Below, piece by piece: positions 8,831-17,764 of a stretch of DNA of 64,000 nucleotides. The DNA comes from an uncultured Rubrobacteraceae bacterium (GTDB taxonomy: Bacteria; Actinomycetota; Rubrobacteria; Rubrobacterales; Rubrobacteraceae): NCBI GenBank assembly GCA_902806065.1, contig CADCVE010000001.1, positions 62,001 through 126,000 of the forward strand. Reading direction: 5' to 3'. The translations under genes were made by a program, and so were the position numbers. Numbering within the stretch: position 1 is the first letter of the stretch; every line of letters begins with the position of its first letter. The notes beneath the pieces are model-generated. The model saw only the letters and a program-made list of their open reading frames with translations, searched no databases and had not been told where the DNA came from.

Positions 8831-9646
8831 TCAAACCAGAGCCACGGGGCGGCACCAGCCGCCGCTCGCGCCTTGCACCTTCACCGGGAAGCAGGAGACT
8901 TTGAAGCCGGTGGGACGTGGAATCTTGTCCAGGTTCGCGAGCTTCTCTATCTGACAATACTCCCGCTCTATCCCGGCAAAGTGGGCTTCCCAGATGACCC
9001 GCCCGTCTCCGGTCTTCTCGAACTCTTTGGCCATGTCCGCAAACTTGCGGTCGAAGCCGTAAGCGTCTATGCCTATGACTTTGATCCCCTGCTCGACGAG
9101 CCACAGGGTGGACTCGCGGGTCATCCCTGGTTGCTCGAAGTACTCTTCGCTCCCCAGGTACCGGTCGCGGCCCGTCATTAGCATCACTATGTCCAGGGGT
9201 TTGAGCGAGTATTCGATGCGCCGCAACGCCTCCCGAAGGTCGTCTGCGCCGATCTTCTCCCCGGGCTGCTTGTGGCGCAGATCCAGGACTACCCCGTCGG
9301 AGAAGAACCATTCGAGAGGCAGCTCGTCTATCTTTCTGGCGGGCCTGCCCTCGGACTCCGGGCCGTAGTGCCACGGCGCGTCGACGTGCGTGCCCGCGTG
9401 GGTGATCGCGGTTACCTCCTCGAAGGCGGCTCCCTTACCCCTGGAGTGGACGAGGTCTTCTTCTGTCGCCCCGAAGGTCGCCTTGATCCAGTCCAGACCC
9501 TCACCCTCGTGTGTGAGGTAGCGCACCTTTGGCTTCCACGGCTCATGCGGAGCATCGGGGACTATGCTGACGCCGAGGTCTATCAAGGCACCGTAGGTAA
9601 AGCTCCGCGCTTCGTTGTGATCAGTCTGGAAATCGCTCACCGTCAC
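8831..9646 (-). CDS. Cyclase family protein (KynB-like metal-dependent hydrolase)
   Basis: 271 residues of the cyclase/arylformamidase fold. The signature HAGTHVDAPWHYGPE (about residue 80) supplies the metal-binding His and Asp residues, and WFFSDGVVLDLRHK and ARP-like segments match the family. Relatives include kynurenine formamidase and isatin hydrolase; the substrate cannot be told from sequence. It lies just downstream of the aromatic-ring dioxygenase on the same strand, so a role in breakdown of aromatic or N-formyl compounds is possible, but the 470-bp gap argues against one operon. Confidence 0.88.
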   Translation of the reverse strand: MTVSDFQTDHNEARSFTYGALIDLGVSIVPDAPHEPWKPKVRYLTHEGEGLDWIKATFGATEEDLVHSRGKGAAFEEVTAITHAGTHVDAPWHYGPESEGRPARKIDELPLEWFFSDGVVLDLRHKQPGEKIGADDLREALRRIEYSLKPLDIVMLMTGRDRYLGSEEYFEQPGMTRESTLWLVEQGIKVIGIDAYGFDRKFADMAKEFEKTGDGRVIWEAHFAGIEREYCQIEKLANLDKIPRPTGFKVSCFPVKVQGASGGWCRPVALV

Positions 9647-9967
9647 TCCTTAAAGTGAGTACGCGTCCGAAAGAACCGGTACTTCCAGGCGCATCTTACA
9701 CTTTTTCGTCTTTCACCTTGCTCCTGGTGACATGGAACCCGTATCGGGCCTACCCGATGTAATTGACGGACATGAGAGCGTTTAGGTCCCGGGGATTCTC
9801 ACGCGCGCCGCCGTCTCAAATGCCTCCGGTAGACCTCCAGTCCCTGGATGGTAGCGCTCTCGAAAACCTTTCCTATGAGAACTCATAAGGTCGCCAAAGG
9901 ACACTCATAGGCTCGCGGTCCAGACTTCCGAGGAAGACGCACGAACAAGGGCGGCAAGAGGAGGAAC
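9647..9967. other. Divergent intergenic region carrying operator B
   Basis: Lies between the minus-strand cyclase gene and the plus-strand GT39 gene. It holds operator module B (9872-9926) and the ribosome site of the GT39 gene (GAGGAGG at about 9957). Nothing else recognised. Confidence 0.5.
9872..9926 (+). promoter_or_regulatory. Operator/promoter module B upstream of GT39
   Basis: TCATAAGGTCG (9883), a degenerate middle unit (9894) and TCATAGGCTCG (9905) lie in 11-bp register, preceded by cctatgagaac (9872). CAGACT follows at 9921, exactly 16 bp after the last repeat, as in modules A and C. The GT39 start codon is 47 bp downstream. Confidence 0.72.
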
Positions 9968-12112
9968 ATGACGCAAGAATTGACCCGGAAACGCGCCGAA
10001 CGCTCCGCCGGAGCACGTTCGTTGGCCTCCAACCCTCCCTGGCACTGGCTCGCCCTGGCGGCGATCCTGCTCTTGTCCGCCTTCCTGAACCTGTATGATC
10101 TGATGGGCGAGGGATACGCGAACTATTACTACTCCGCGGCTGTCAAGAACATGCTTACGAGCCCGTACAACTTCTTCTTCGTCTCCTTCGACGTTGGTTT
10201 CGTCTCCGTGGACAAGCCGCCTCTGGGACTCTGGATCCAGGCGGCAAGCGCCTACCTCTTCGGCTTCACCGGCCTGAGCGTCCTGCTGCCCCAGGCAATA
10301 GCTGGCGTACTCTCCGTGGCGTTGCTCCACCACCTGGTACGCCGAACCTTTGGCTCGGTGGCGGGACTCCTGGCCGCGCTGGCCCTCGCCCTTACCCCCA
10401 TAGTAGTCGCCACGAGCCGCAACAACACGATGGACATGCTCGTGGTCCTGGCCGTCCTTCTGGCAGCATGGGCCTTCCTCGCCGCCGCCGAGAGAGGGAG
10501 CCTGGGCTTGCTGCTCCTGGGCGCGGTCATGGTAGGGATCGGCTTCAACGTCAAGACGCTGCAGGCTTTCCTGGTATTGCCCGCGTTCTACCTCTTGTAC
10601 CTGCTCGCTGCCCGGACGGACCTCTGGCGGCGGCTACTGCACCTTGGCATCGCGACGGTCGTGCTGCTCGCGGTGTCGCTCTCCTGGGCGCTCGCCGTGG
10701 ACCTGACGCCGTCCGACCAGCGCCCCTACGTGGGCGGTAGCGAGGGCGACTCCGCGCTGAACCTGGCCTTCGGATACAACGGCCTCGAACGCCTGCTCGG
10801 ACGGGAGCAACCCGGAGGCCCGCCTGGAGGCGGCGAACCGGGCGGTGGGAAGGCGGCCGAAAAAGCGCCCGACGCCAAGGCTGAAGATCAAGGCGGCGCC
10901 CCAAAGGGCGGCCCCGGTGGCGGACCAGACGGGCCCGGAGGCGGCGGGCCGGGTGGTATTGGGGAGAACGGCGAGCCAGGGCCTTTGCGGCTCCTCAACC
11001 AGCAAAATGCCGGACAGATAGGATGGCTCCTGCCACTGGCCGTGATCGGACTCTTGGCGGCGGGTTCGCAGAGACGACCCCGCCTGCCACTCGGCCCACG
11101 GCACGCGGCCCTTACCATGTGGGGCACCTGGCTCTTCACGGCGGCGGCCTACTTCAGCATCTCCGGCTACGGACATCGCCACTACCTGGTAATGCTCGCC
11201 CCCGCGGTGGCCGCGCTGGTCGGCATCGGTGCCGTGGCGCTGTGGAGGGATTACCGGAGCCCGGGCTGGCGCGGATGGCTACTACCGCTGACGCTGACCG
11301 GAATGGCCGCCGTACAGGCGTACGTGCTCTTCGACTACCCGGTCTGGCGCGCCTGGATGATACCCGCGGTGGCGGGACTATGTCTGGTCGCCGCCGGGGT
11401 CCTTACCTTCGCGCGCCTGTTGCCATCCTCCAGGGTTCGCTCCTACGCCGTGGGCGTGGCGGTCGCGGGTGTGTTGACCCTCCTCGCCGCCCCGGCGGCC
11501 TGGGCTGCTTACGACGTTTTGTCGTCACAGGGTGGTGGGGGATTGCCAGCCGCTGGTCCCCGGCCTGCCGAGGAGGAGGGAGGCCCCGGCGGGCCTGGTG
11601 GTCCCGGCGGACCTCCGCGTGGAGGAGGCCCGGGTGGGTCTGGGGGAGAGGCAGATCCAGTATTGATGGAATACCTGCAGGCCAACAAGGGTGATGCTAC
11701 GTATCTGGTCGCCGGCCCCAGCTCCATGCCCCTGTCCCCGATCATCCTGGGCACCGACGAGCCGGTCATTAACCTTGGCGGGTTTATGGGTCGTGATCCG
11801 GCCGTCACCCCCGAAGAGCTTACCGGTCTCCTGAACGAAGGCGCCGTGCGCTTCTTCTTGCTGCAAGACAGGGAGCGCATGGAGGAGATGCGGGCCGAAC
11901 AGGAGGCGTCCGGCGGCACCGCTGGGGGGCCTCCCCCGGGCGGTCCTCCGGGCGCGGATAACGAGTCGGTGACCTGGGTGCAAGACAACTGCGAGAAGGT
12001 CCCGGAGGAGCTGTGGAAGTCGCCCGAGGAAGAGGAGGAGCAGGGCGGAGGCGGTCCGGGAGGACCTGGAAGGGCTCAGGCGCTCTACGACTGCGGCATT
12101 GGAGGGAGTTAG
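9968..12112 (+). CDS. GT39-type polyprenyl-phosphate-dependent glycosyltransferase (ArnT/YkcB-like)
   Basis: 714 residues. The N-terminal half has the PMT/ArnT fold: a first transmembrane segment, then EGYANYYYSAAVKNM, and the catalytic-loop motif SVDKPPLGLWIQ, followed by about ten membrane helices. Two long Gly/Pro-rich insertions (GGPGG-type, about 275-335 and 525-565) occupy extracytoplasmic loops, and the C-terminal soluble domain (PLSPIILGTDEPVINLGGF) is typical of the YkcB subgroup. The enzyme moves a sugar from a lipid carrier to an acceptor outside the cell. It heads a cassette with the flippase-like gene (3-bp gap) and a GT2 that probably makes the lipid-linked sugar. ATG 9968 follows GAGGAGG. 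Confidence 0.88.
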   Translation: MTQELTRKRAERSAGARSLASNPPWHWLALAAILLLSAFLNLYDLMGEGYANYYYSAAVKNMLTSPYNFFFVSFDVGFVSVDKPPLGLWIQAASAYLFGFTGLSVLLPQAIAGVLSVALLHHLVRRTFGSVAGLLAALALALTPIVVATSRNNTMDMLVVLAVLLAAWAFLAAAERGSLGLLLLGAVMVGIGFNVKTLQAFLVLPAFYLLYLLAARTDLWRRLLHLGIATVVLLAVSLSWALAVDLTPSDQRPYVGGSEGDSALNLAFGYNGLERLLGREQPGGPPGGGEPGGGKAAEKAPDAKAEDQGGAPKGGPGGGPDGPGGGGPGGIGENGEPGPLRLLNQQNAGQIGWLLPLAVIGLLAAGSQRRPRLPLGPRHAALTMWGTWLFTAAAYFSISGYGHRHYLVMLAPAVAALVGIGAVALWRDYRSPGWRGWLLPLTLTGMAAVQAYVLFDYPVWRAWMIPAVAGLCLVAAGVLTFARLLPSSRVRSYAVGVAVAGVLTLLAAPAAWAAYDVLSSQGGGGLPAAGPRPAEEEGGPGGPGGPGGPPRGGGPGGSGGEADPVLMEYLQANKGDATYLVAGPSSMPLSPIILGTDEPVINLGGFMGRDPAVTPEELTGLLNEGAVRFFLLQDRERMEEMRAEQEASGGTAGGPPPGGPPGADNESVTWVQDNCEKVPEELWKSPEEEEEQGGGGPGGPGRAQALYDCGIGGS

Positions 12113-12115
12113 CGG

Positions 12116-13243
12116 ATGGCAGGCGAGAAACCGCAAGGAACTATCGAAGAGGTGAGAGAGCGTCCGAGCGAGACCTCCGGGGAGGAGAAAGTAGGCGCGG
12201 CTCCGTTTGGGCGGCGCGTCTTCAGCCTGCGTAAGGTCGCCGCTTTTCTACTGACTGTGGCCGTCCTGTACCTGGTATACCGGGAGTTGCTCGCCACCGA
12301 TTGGCATGGGGCGTGGGCGAGCGTGCGGGGAGCGAACGCGGCGCTGTTCGCGCTCGCTTTCGCGGTCTTCTACTGCTCGTTCCCTTTGCGCGCCCTGCGC
12401 TGGAAGGCGCTGCTCGGCAACGTTGGATACGATGCTGACGCCGGACGCCCCATGCCCTCGACTGCGAGCCTGACCAGGATCATGTACGTCGCCTGGTTCG
12501 CCAACTGCGTCACGGTCGCGCGCCTCGGCGATGCTTACCGCGGATACTTACTCAAGAGGGCCGCCGGTGTCTCCTTCGCGGTCACGCTGGGGACCATTCT
12601 GGCTGAGCGGCTCCTGGACCTCCTGGTGCTCGCTGCGATGTTGGGGGCGGGTGTGCTCGTCTTGTTCGGCGGTTCGCTGCCGACGGAGGCGACCCGGGCG
12701 CTCGCCGCCGGCCTGGTCCTCTCGGTGATAGGGGTCGTGGGGCTTCTCTCCATGCGGCGTTTCCGGTGGGCGTTCGAAAGCATCTTGCCCGGACGTCTCC
12801 ACGCTCACTACTTTCGCCTGGAGCACGGCGTCATTGACTCCTTCCGCCGCCTCCCGCTGCTCATCGTCCTTTCGGCCACCGGTTGGGTCCTCGAAGGAGC
12901 GGCGCTGTACTTTACCGTCGCCGCCGTCGCGGGCGTCCCGGTTTCGGTAGCGGGCGCTGTGGTGGTCGCGCTGGCCGCCTCGCTCCTGACGGCGGTTCCC
13001 TTCACGCCAGCGGGCCTGGGATTCACCGAGGCTGGCATGATCGTCATGCTTGGCTGGCTGGGATTGGACGCTTCCACCGCTACCGCTGTCACCCTCCTCT
13101 ACCGCGGCATCAATTACTGGAGCATCGTCGTCTTCGGCTTCATCCTCTACCTCTTTAGCCGCGACACGAGCCAGCCCGGCAAGCAGAGACCGGAAACCAG
13201 CTTACCTGTCCAAACACATAAGTTATTCATAGGCCGATCATAG
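12116..13243 (+). CDS. Flippase-like integral membrane protein (UPF0104 / LPG-synthase TM region)
   Basis: 375 residues, about eight transmembrane helices, matching the family related to the membrane half of lysylphosphatidylglycerol synthase (LYRGINYW near the C-terminus, TAVPFTPAGLGFTEAG, RLGDAYRGYLLKRAAG). Such proteins are proposed to move or synthesise lipids across the membrane. It begins three bases after the GT39 stop, so the two are translated together. The last ten codons (THKLFIGRS) overlap operator module C of the next gene, so the C-terminus may be shaped by the regulatory DNA. Confidence 0.85.
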   Translation: MAGEKPQGTIEEVRERPSETSGEEKVGAAPFGRRVFSLRKVAAFLLTVAVLYLVYRELLATDWHGAWASVRGANAALFALAFAVFYCSFPLRALRWKALLGNVGYDADAGRPMPSTASLTRIMYVAWFANCVTVARLGDAYRGYLLKRAAGVSFAVTLGTILAERLLDLLVLAAMLGAGVLVLFGGSLPTEATRALAAGLVLSVIGVVGLLSMRRFRWAFESILPGRLHAHYFRLEHGVIDSFRRLPLLIVLSATGWVLEGAALYFTVAAVAGVPVSVAGAVVVALAASLLTAVPFTPAGLGFTEAGMIVMLGWLGLDASTATAVTLLYRGINYWSIVVFGFILYLFSRDTSQPGKQRPETSLPVQTHKLFIGRS

Positions 13244-13259
13244 CCCCGATGCGCAGACT
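13205..13259 (+). promoter_or_regulatory. Operator/promoter module C inside the 3' end of the flippase-like gene
   Basis: ACATAAGTTAT (13216), TCATAGGCCGA (13227) and TCATAGCCCCG (13238) are three 11-bp direct repeats, preceded by cctgtccaaac (13205). CAGACT lies at 13254, again 16 bp after the last repeat. The repeats overlap the last codons and stop of the upstream gene, giving the GT2 gene its own promoter. Confidence 0.75.
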
Positions 13260-13283
13260 GACTAGCGTGACCCGGAACCCGTC

Positions 13284-14213
13284 GTGAAAGGATGGAACCC
13301 TGTGTTTGATGCACGGACGTTTCACGGCGAGGATACGCTGCCCCACAGGCAGGTTAACGTAGAGGTTGTCGTCCCCGTCTACAACGAAGAGAGAACCCTC
13401 CCCGAGAGCATCCCCGCCCTCTTCGCCTACCTGGAAGCCTACTTCCCCTACCGCTGGTCTGTCGTTATCGCCGACAACGCCTCCACCGACTCCACTCTGG
13501 ATGTCGCTGGAAAGCTCGCTGCTACCCACTCCCGACTCTCCGTTTTGCATCTCGACGAGAAGGGGCGTGGACGTGCGCTCAAGACCGCCTGGCTCGCCTC
13601 CGAGGCGGATATCGTCGCCTACATGGACGTGGATCTCTCGACGAACCTTTGGTCGCTCTTGCCGCTCGTAGCGCCTCTCGCGACCGGGCAGAGCGATGTG
13701 GCTATTGGCTCGCGCCTTCTGAGAGGGGCGATGGTCACGAGGCAGTGGAAGCGAGAGGTGATCTCACGTTGCTACAACATGCTGGTCAAGGCGATGTTCG
13801 GCAACCGTTTCTCCGACGCCCAATGCGGCTTCAAGGCTATCAAGAGCGGCGTGGCCAGGGAACTGCTGGCGGAGGTGGAGGACAACGAGTGGTTCTTTGA
13901 CACGGAGCTATTGTTGCTGGCGGAGGAGCGCGGGTTGCGGATCTTCGAAGTGCCGGTTGACTGGGTCGAGGACCTGGATACCCGGGTGAAGATAGCCTCT
14001 ACCGCCGCGAAGGACGTGAAGGGGTTATTGCGAGTCCGGGCGCAGCGCCTGCTCTACCTCTCCAGACGGCTGACGCACCGCGTAGCCCATCGACGCTCCG
14101 TGGAGAAAGAGACCTTCAATACGGATGTCGTCCCCGCGGAGACTCCGGCAAAGGAGCGAGGTGATGTTTTGCTAAGAGCATCCGGAGACGGGTCCTCGTC
14201 CATGAGGCGCTAG
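13284..14213 (+). CDS. GT2 glycosyltransferase, dolichyl-phosphate sugar synthase-like
   Basis: 309 residues. The GT-A fold is visible: VVVPVYNEERTLPES, IADNASTDSTLDVA, GRGRALKTAW, the DxD-type AYMDVDLSTNL, IGSRLLRG, and the acceptor loop DAQCGFKAIKSG with EDNEWFFDTELL. It probably transfers a sugar from a nucleotide donor to polyprenyl phosphate on the cytoplasmic face, feeding the GT39 enzyme encoded upstream (compare the ykcC-ykcB pairing in Bacillus). GTG 13284 is the only start before the domain. It lacks a strong ribosome site and lies about 18 bp after the predicted transcription start. Confidence 0.88.
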   Translation: MKGWNPVFDARTFHGEDTLPHRQVNVEVVVPVYNEERTLPESIPALFAYLEAYFPYRWSVVIADNASTDSTLDVAGKLAATHSRLSVLHLDEKGRGRALKTAWLASEADIVAYMDVDLSTNLWSLLPLVAPLATGQSDVAIGSRLLRGAMVTRQWKREVISRCYNMLVKAMFGNRFSDAQCGFKAIKSGVARELLAEVEDNEWFFDTELLLLAEERGLRIFEVPVDWVEDLDTRVKIASTAAKDVKGLLRVRAQRLLYLSRRLTHRVAHRRSVEKETFNTDVVPAETPAKERGDVLLRASGDGSSSMRR

Positions 14214-14265
14214 AGAGACCGAACTATTTGCAGATCGAGCATAGTATGGAAGAGGATTCAAGTAG

Positions 14266-15135
14266 ATGACTGAGTACACGAGTCGCTATCCGGCAAGACA
14301 GTCCGAAACGCCGGATCTCTTACGGGATTACTTCTCTTATATAAAGCGGGGCAGGCTCCTTACTCACGAGGAGGAGATCAGGCTCTCCAGGGCCGCGAAA
14401 GCCGGGGATGGGCACGCTCGCCGGAGGCTGGTCGAGAAGAACCTCAGGCTGGTCGTCTCGGTGGCGAAGAAGTACCGTGGGCTGGGGCTGCCGTTCGAGG
14501 ATTTGATCCAGGAAGGCAACATGGGCCTGCTCAAGGCCGTCGAGAAGTTCGACCCCGACCTCGGCTACCGCTTCTCTACGTACGCGACGTGGTGGATCCG
14601 GCAGGGCGTCCAGAGGGCTGTCACGGACAAGGGCCGCGCTATCCGCGTCCCGGTACACATGGTGGAGAAGGCGAGGAAGACCTCCCGCGCCCGCGACGCA
14701 CTTGCCACGCAGCATGGGCGGGAGCCAACCGAAGAGGATATCGCCGCACACCTCGAATGGAGCAGCGAGGAGGTGCGGGCCGCCCTGAGCGCGGCGACAG
14801 AGGTGGTTAGCCTGAACATGACCTTCGACCCCGAGCAGGGAGCGACGGAGATGGGTGACCTCGTGGAGGACGAGCGAACCCCGGGACCGGCGGATACCGT
14901 GATGGGGGAGATGGAGACCCTCGGGCTTCGGTCGGCCGTGGAAGGGTTACCGGATAGGGCGCGCCACGTCCTGGTGCGTCGCTACGGCCTCGACGGCCAG
15001 AATGAGGCGACCCTCGCCGAACTCTCCCGGGAGCTTGGCATCTCCAGAGAGCGCGTCCGGCAAGTGCAGAGGGAGGCCCAAAACCTTCTCAAGACCGGGG
15101 AACACGCCTGGCTTCTCCAAAAGGCCCTGGCATAA
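14266..15135 (+). CDS. RNA polymerase sigma-70 family factor (primary-like, group 2)
   Basis: 289 residues without region 1.1. Region 1.2 ([19 protein letters not shown]), region 2 ([38 protein letters not shown], split here only by loops, with [13 protein letters not shown] for -10 recognition and melting), region 3 (RVPVHMVEK) and region 4 ([17 protein letters not shown]) are all present. The length suits alternative vegetative-type sigma factors. No anti-sigma gene is adjacent. It follows the glycosylation cassette by 53 bp and precedes a small secreted protein. Confidence 0.93.
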   Translation: MTEYTSRYPARQSETPDLLRDYFSYIKRGRLLTHEEEIRLSRAAKAGDGHARRRLVEKNLRLVVSVAKKYRGLGLPFEDLIQEGNMGLLKAVEKFDPDLGYRFSTYATWWIRQGVQRAVTDKGRAIRVPVHMVEKARKTSRARDALATQHGREPTEEDIAAHLEWSSEEVRAALSAATEVVSLNMTFDPEQGATEMGDLVEDERTPGPADTVMGEMETLGLRSAVEGLPDRARHVLVRRYGLDGQNEATLAELSRELGISRERVRQVQREAQNLLKTGEHAWLLQKALA

Positions 15136-15194
15136 ACCGGCGAGCTACTCCGCTCCCTTGCCAGGGTGCGCAGGGGACAAGGAGGTAGCGAAAG

Positions 15195-15641
15195 CTGAGG
15201 AACTCGACGCTCCTGGTGGCAATACTGGCGGTAATAGTGGTGGTCGTCTCTCCACTTGTACCTCTGAACCGTATCTTCGGCGACGACGAAGACCGCTTCG
15301 AGGACCATCTCGCCAGCATGAAGGACCGCCTCGAATACAGCTTCGAAAGCGACGTGCCAGCCGGAGCATACCGCTCCAAAGGCGACTCTGGCGGTGGAAC
15401 GAGGACCGTCCAGCAGCCCGAACAGCAAGCCGAAAGCGGCGGCATCAGCCGGATCTCTGACGTCATAGGCACAGTCGCTACCCCCAACCTCTGCGGCAGG
15501 GACTCCGATGTTACAAACACCGCCAGCGTCCGGAACGTCACAGATTCCATCCAGTACGCCTCCGTTGCCAGCGGATCTGAACCTGGGAAAACCACCGCCG
15601 TCGAGGTAGTCGGCGCCTCTCAGGTAAAGTGCGGCCAGTGA
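15195..15641 (+). CDS. Small secreted protein with the IQY two-cysteine domain (possible CTG start)
   Basis: Read from CTG 15195 (nine bases after AAGGAGG at 15179) the protein is 148 residues with a good signal peptide (RNSTLLVAILAVIVVVVSPL). The conventional start, GTG 15216, has no ribosome site and a shortened signal. A linker with EDRFEDH and GGGTRTVQQ follows, then a domain with two cysteines and TNT...SIQYAS. This matches the pattern C...NT...IQY...C seen in the 1664 protein. Stop at 15641. Function unknown. Confidence 0.65.
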   Translation: MRNSTLLVAILAVIVVVVSPLVPLNRIFGDDEDRFEDHLASMKDRLEYSFESDVPAGAYRSKGDSGGGTRTVQQPEQQAESGGISRISDVIGTVATPNLCGRDSDVTNTASVRNVTDSIQYASVASGSEPGKTTAVEVVGASQVKCGQ

Positions 15642-15895
15642 GTTGACCAGGCGCCGCAGGCTGAAGACACGGAAACGTTACGAGGACGGAACAACTTCTC
15701 TACGCGGATGGCACCACATAAAACTCCGTAGATTGTCCCCCTCGGCGGCAGCATAACCCTTTGTGGCTACTGTACAGTTGGGTGATATGCGTTTCGATGT
15801 CCCTTCGGGAGACAGGAGGGGCGCTGTGGTTGGCTGGTTGCGGGCGGACGTGGGAGAATGGGAGTGTAGCTGAATACCCGCGCAGAGGAGTTGCT

Positions 15896-16519
15896 GTGCT
15901 GCAAGAGACGAACTTGCTCCTTTTTCTGGCGGCCTCGTTAGCGCTCATAATCGCGCCGGGGCCAGATAATATCCTCGTGCTTACCCGTGGCATCGCGCAG
16001 GGGCGCGGGGCCGCGTTGGTCTCGGCGGCGGGCGCCAGCCTCGGGCTCGTCGTTCACTCCATCTTCGCGGCGGTCGGGCTCTCGGCGCTGCTCCAGCAGT
16101 CGGCCACGGCCTTTCTGGTAGTGAAGTACGTAGGTGCGGCGTACCTGATCTACCTTGGCATAAAGACTCTCCTCAGCAGCGAAAACTTCGTCGTCTCCGG
16201 AGAAGCTCCCCCCGCGAGGCTCGGCAACGTCTTCTTCCAGGCTGTCGCCTCGAATATTCTGAACCCAAAGATAGCGCTCTTCTTCCTAGCCTTCCTACCG
16301 CAGTTCGCCGGACCATCCACCGCGGCCCCGCGGCTCCTGTTCCTCGGCCTGACCTTCGCACTACTAACCTGGATGATCTTCAGCATCCTCGGCTACTTTT
16401 CCGGAGGCCTGGGTGATTGGCTGAGGAGCAGGTCCGGATTCGCGCACGGACTGCGCTGGCTAAGCGGCAGCGTTCTCATCGTTCTGGGCCTGCGCCTCGC
16501 CCTCCCGGAACGCCGCTAA
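15896..16519 (+). CDS. LysE/RhtB family amino-acid exporter
   Basis: 207 residues with about six transmembrane helices. It shows the family signatures LIIAPGPDNILVLTRGIAQGR near the N-terminus (split at the helix boundary) and VKYVGAAYLIYLGIKTL in the middle. GTG 15896 is chosen for AGAGGAG five bases upstream; a longer frame from 15761 lacks support. The family exports amino acids or small cationic compounds; specificity cannot be inferred. Monocistronic. Confidence 0.88.
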   Translation: MLQETNLLLFLAASLALIIAPGPDNILVLTRGIAQGRGAALVSAAGASLGLVVHSIFAAVGLSALLQQSATAFLVVKYVGAAYLIYLGIKTLLSSENFVVSGEAPPARLGNVFFQAVASNILNPKIALFFLAFLPQFAGPSTAAPRLLFLGLTFALLTWMIFSILGYFSGGLGDWLRSRSGFAHGLRWLSGSVLIVLGLRLALPERR

Positions 16520-16703
16520 CAGGGAGCGAACCCTCGTCACGGGAGCGGTTCTCGACGAGTTTGACCTTATTCGGGTTGAGGGATGCTTTATGGCCTTGTA
16601 GAGTATAAAGTCTATTTCTTATGCCCCGAACGGCCCTTTTCGCGAGGTCTCTTCGGGTGGAAGGCGAGGCCAGATCAGCGTTGCAGTAACGGCTATTGTC
16701 GCG

Positions 16704-17759
16704 TTGTTCTTCGGAGTCGCGGGAGCTTTTCTGGGGCACCGCCTGAATGTGCCGGCGGGAGTTCTAGTCGGTACGTTGGTTGGGGTGGGCGTTGCGGTCG
16801 GCGGGGGAACCGCGCTCCTGGGGCTACCGCCGCTCTCGGTCCCCTCCTGGACTAACGGAGTGTTGCAGATCTCGCTAGGCATGCTTGTAGGTTTCAGGAT
16901 GACTAGAGAAGAGTTACGCTCCGGCGTACACGCCCTTGTACCCGCCCTCGTCGTCACGTTCATAATAATCTCTAGTGGAATAGCGGCTGCTCTCGCCGCT
17001 GTCTCCCTGACCTCCATCGACGTGGTCACAGCCGTGTTCGCGGCCACTCCTGGTGGTCTTACGGAGATGAGCGCGGTAAGCCTGGCCTTCGGCGCCGATG
17101 GGGCCGCCGTGGCCACCGTGCAGCTCGTCCGGGTACTACTGGCCCTCGCTGTGGTGAGCTTTCTGTTAAAGAGGTTCGGGCTCGGGGGCGAGCAGGAATC
17201 CGCCTCCAGCCAGGGCTCTAGCCGGGAGCAGGTCACCACTCCGGTAGAGAGGACCGGTTATGCCGAGGACCTCAAGAGGCTCGGGATGGCGGCCCCGTGG
17301 GGAGTTTTGGGTGGGGTAGCCGGGATGTTGAGTGGGGTGCCGGCCGGGGGGATCATCGGTGGGTTGCTCGGCGCGGCGGCCTTTCGTTTGTTGACGGTGA
17401 GGCCCGTGCCGCTAAGGAAATTTCAGGTCGGGGTGCAGGTGCTTGCTGGTGGGGTTATAGGGCTTGGGGTATCGGGTGATTTCCTCGGTGAGATCGCCCG
17501 GCTCGCCGGTGCGGGAGCCTTGATCATCGCCTCCCAGATGCTCTTGTGGGCGGCGATGAGTTGGCTGCTCGTGAAGCTCTTTCACTACGATCTCTCGACC
17601 TCCACCCTCGCCTCATCCCCCGGAGGCTTGAGCGGGGTCATTCCGGCTGCCAGCGACGCCAACGCCGACGAAGTAGTCGTAACTTTCGTCCATCTGGTGA
17701 GGTTGAGTACGATCGTCGTCGTCGTGCCCGTCATTGTCGCCCTGTTCTTCGGCGACTAG
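16704..17759 (+). CDS. AbrB/AmoA-duplication family membrane protein
   Basis: 351 residues made of two similar halves of membrane helices, as in the PF05145 family (named AbrB, unrelated to the Bacillus regulator). Diagnostic segments are TAVFAATPGGLTEMSAVS in the first half and TLASSPGGLSGVIPAASDANADEVVVTF (in two pieces here) in the second. Role unknown; transport is suspected. Start uncertain: TTG 16704 is the first usable codon, but the frame stays open upstream without ATG, GTG or TTG. The stop is five bases from the convergent lipid kinase gene. Confidence 0.85.
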   Translation: MFFGVAGAFLGHRLNVPAGVLVGTLVGVGVAVGGGTALLGLPPLSVPSWTNGVLQISLGMLVGFRMTREELRSGVHALVPALVVTFIIISSGIAAALAAVSLTSIDVVTAVFAATPGGLTEMSAVSLAFGADGAAVATVQLVRVLLALAVVSFLLKRFGLGGEQESASSQGSSREQVTTPVERTGYAEDLKRLGMAAPWGVLGGVAGMLSGVPAGGIIGGLLGAAAFRLLTVRPVPLRKFQVGVQVLAGGVIGLGVSGDFLGEIARLAGAGALIIASQMLLWAAMSWLLVKLFHYDLSTSTLASSPGGLSGVIPAASDANADEVVVTFVHLVRLSTIVVVVPVIVALFFGD

Positions 17760-17764
17760 CGAGC

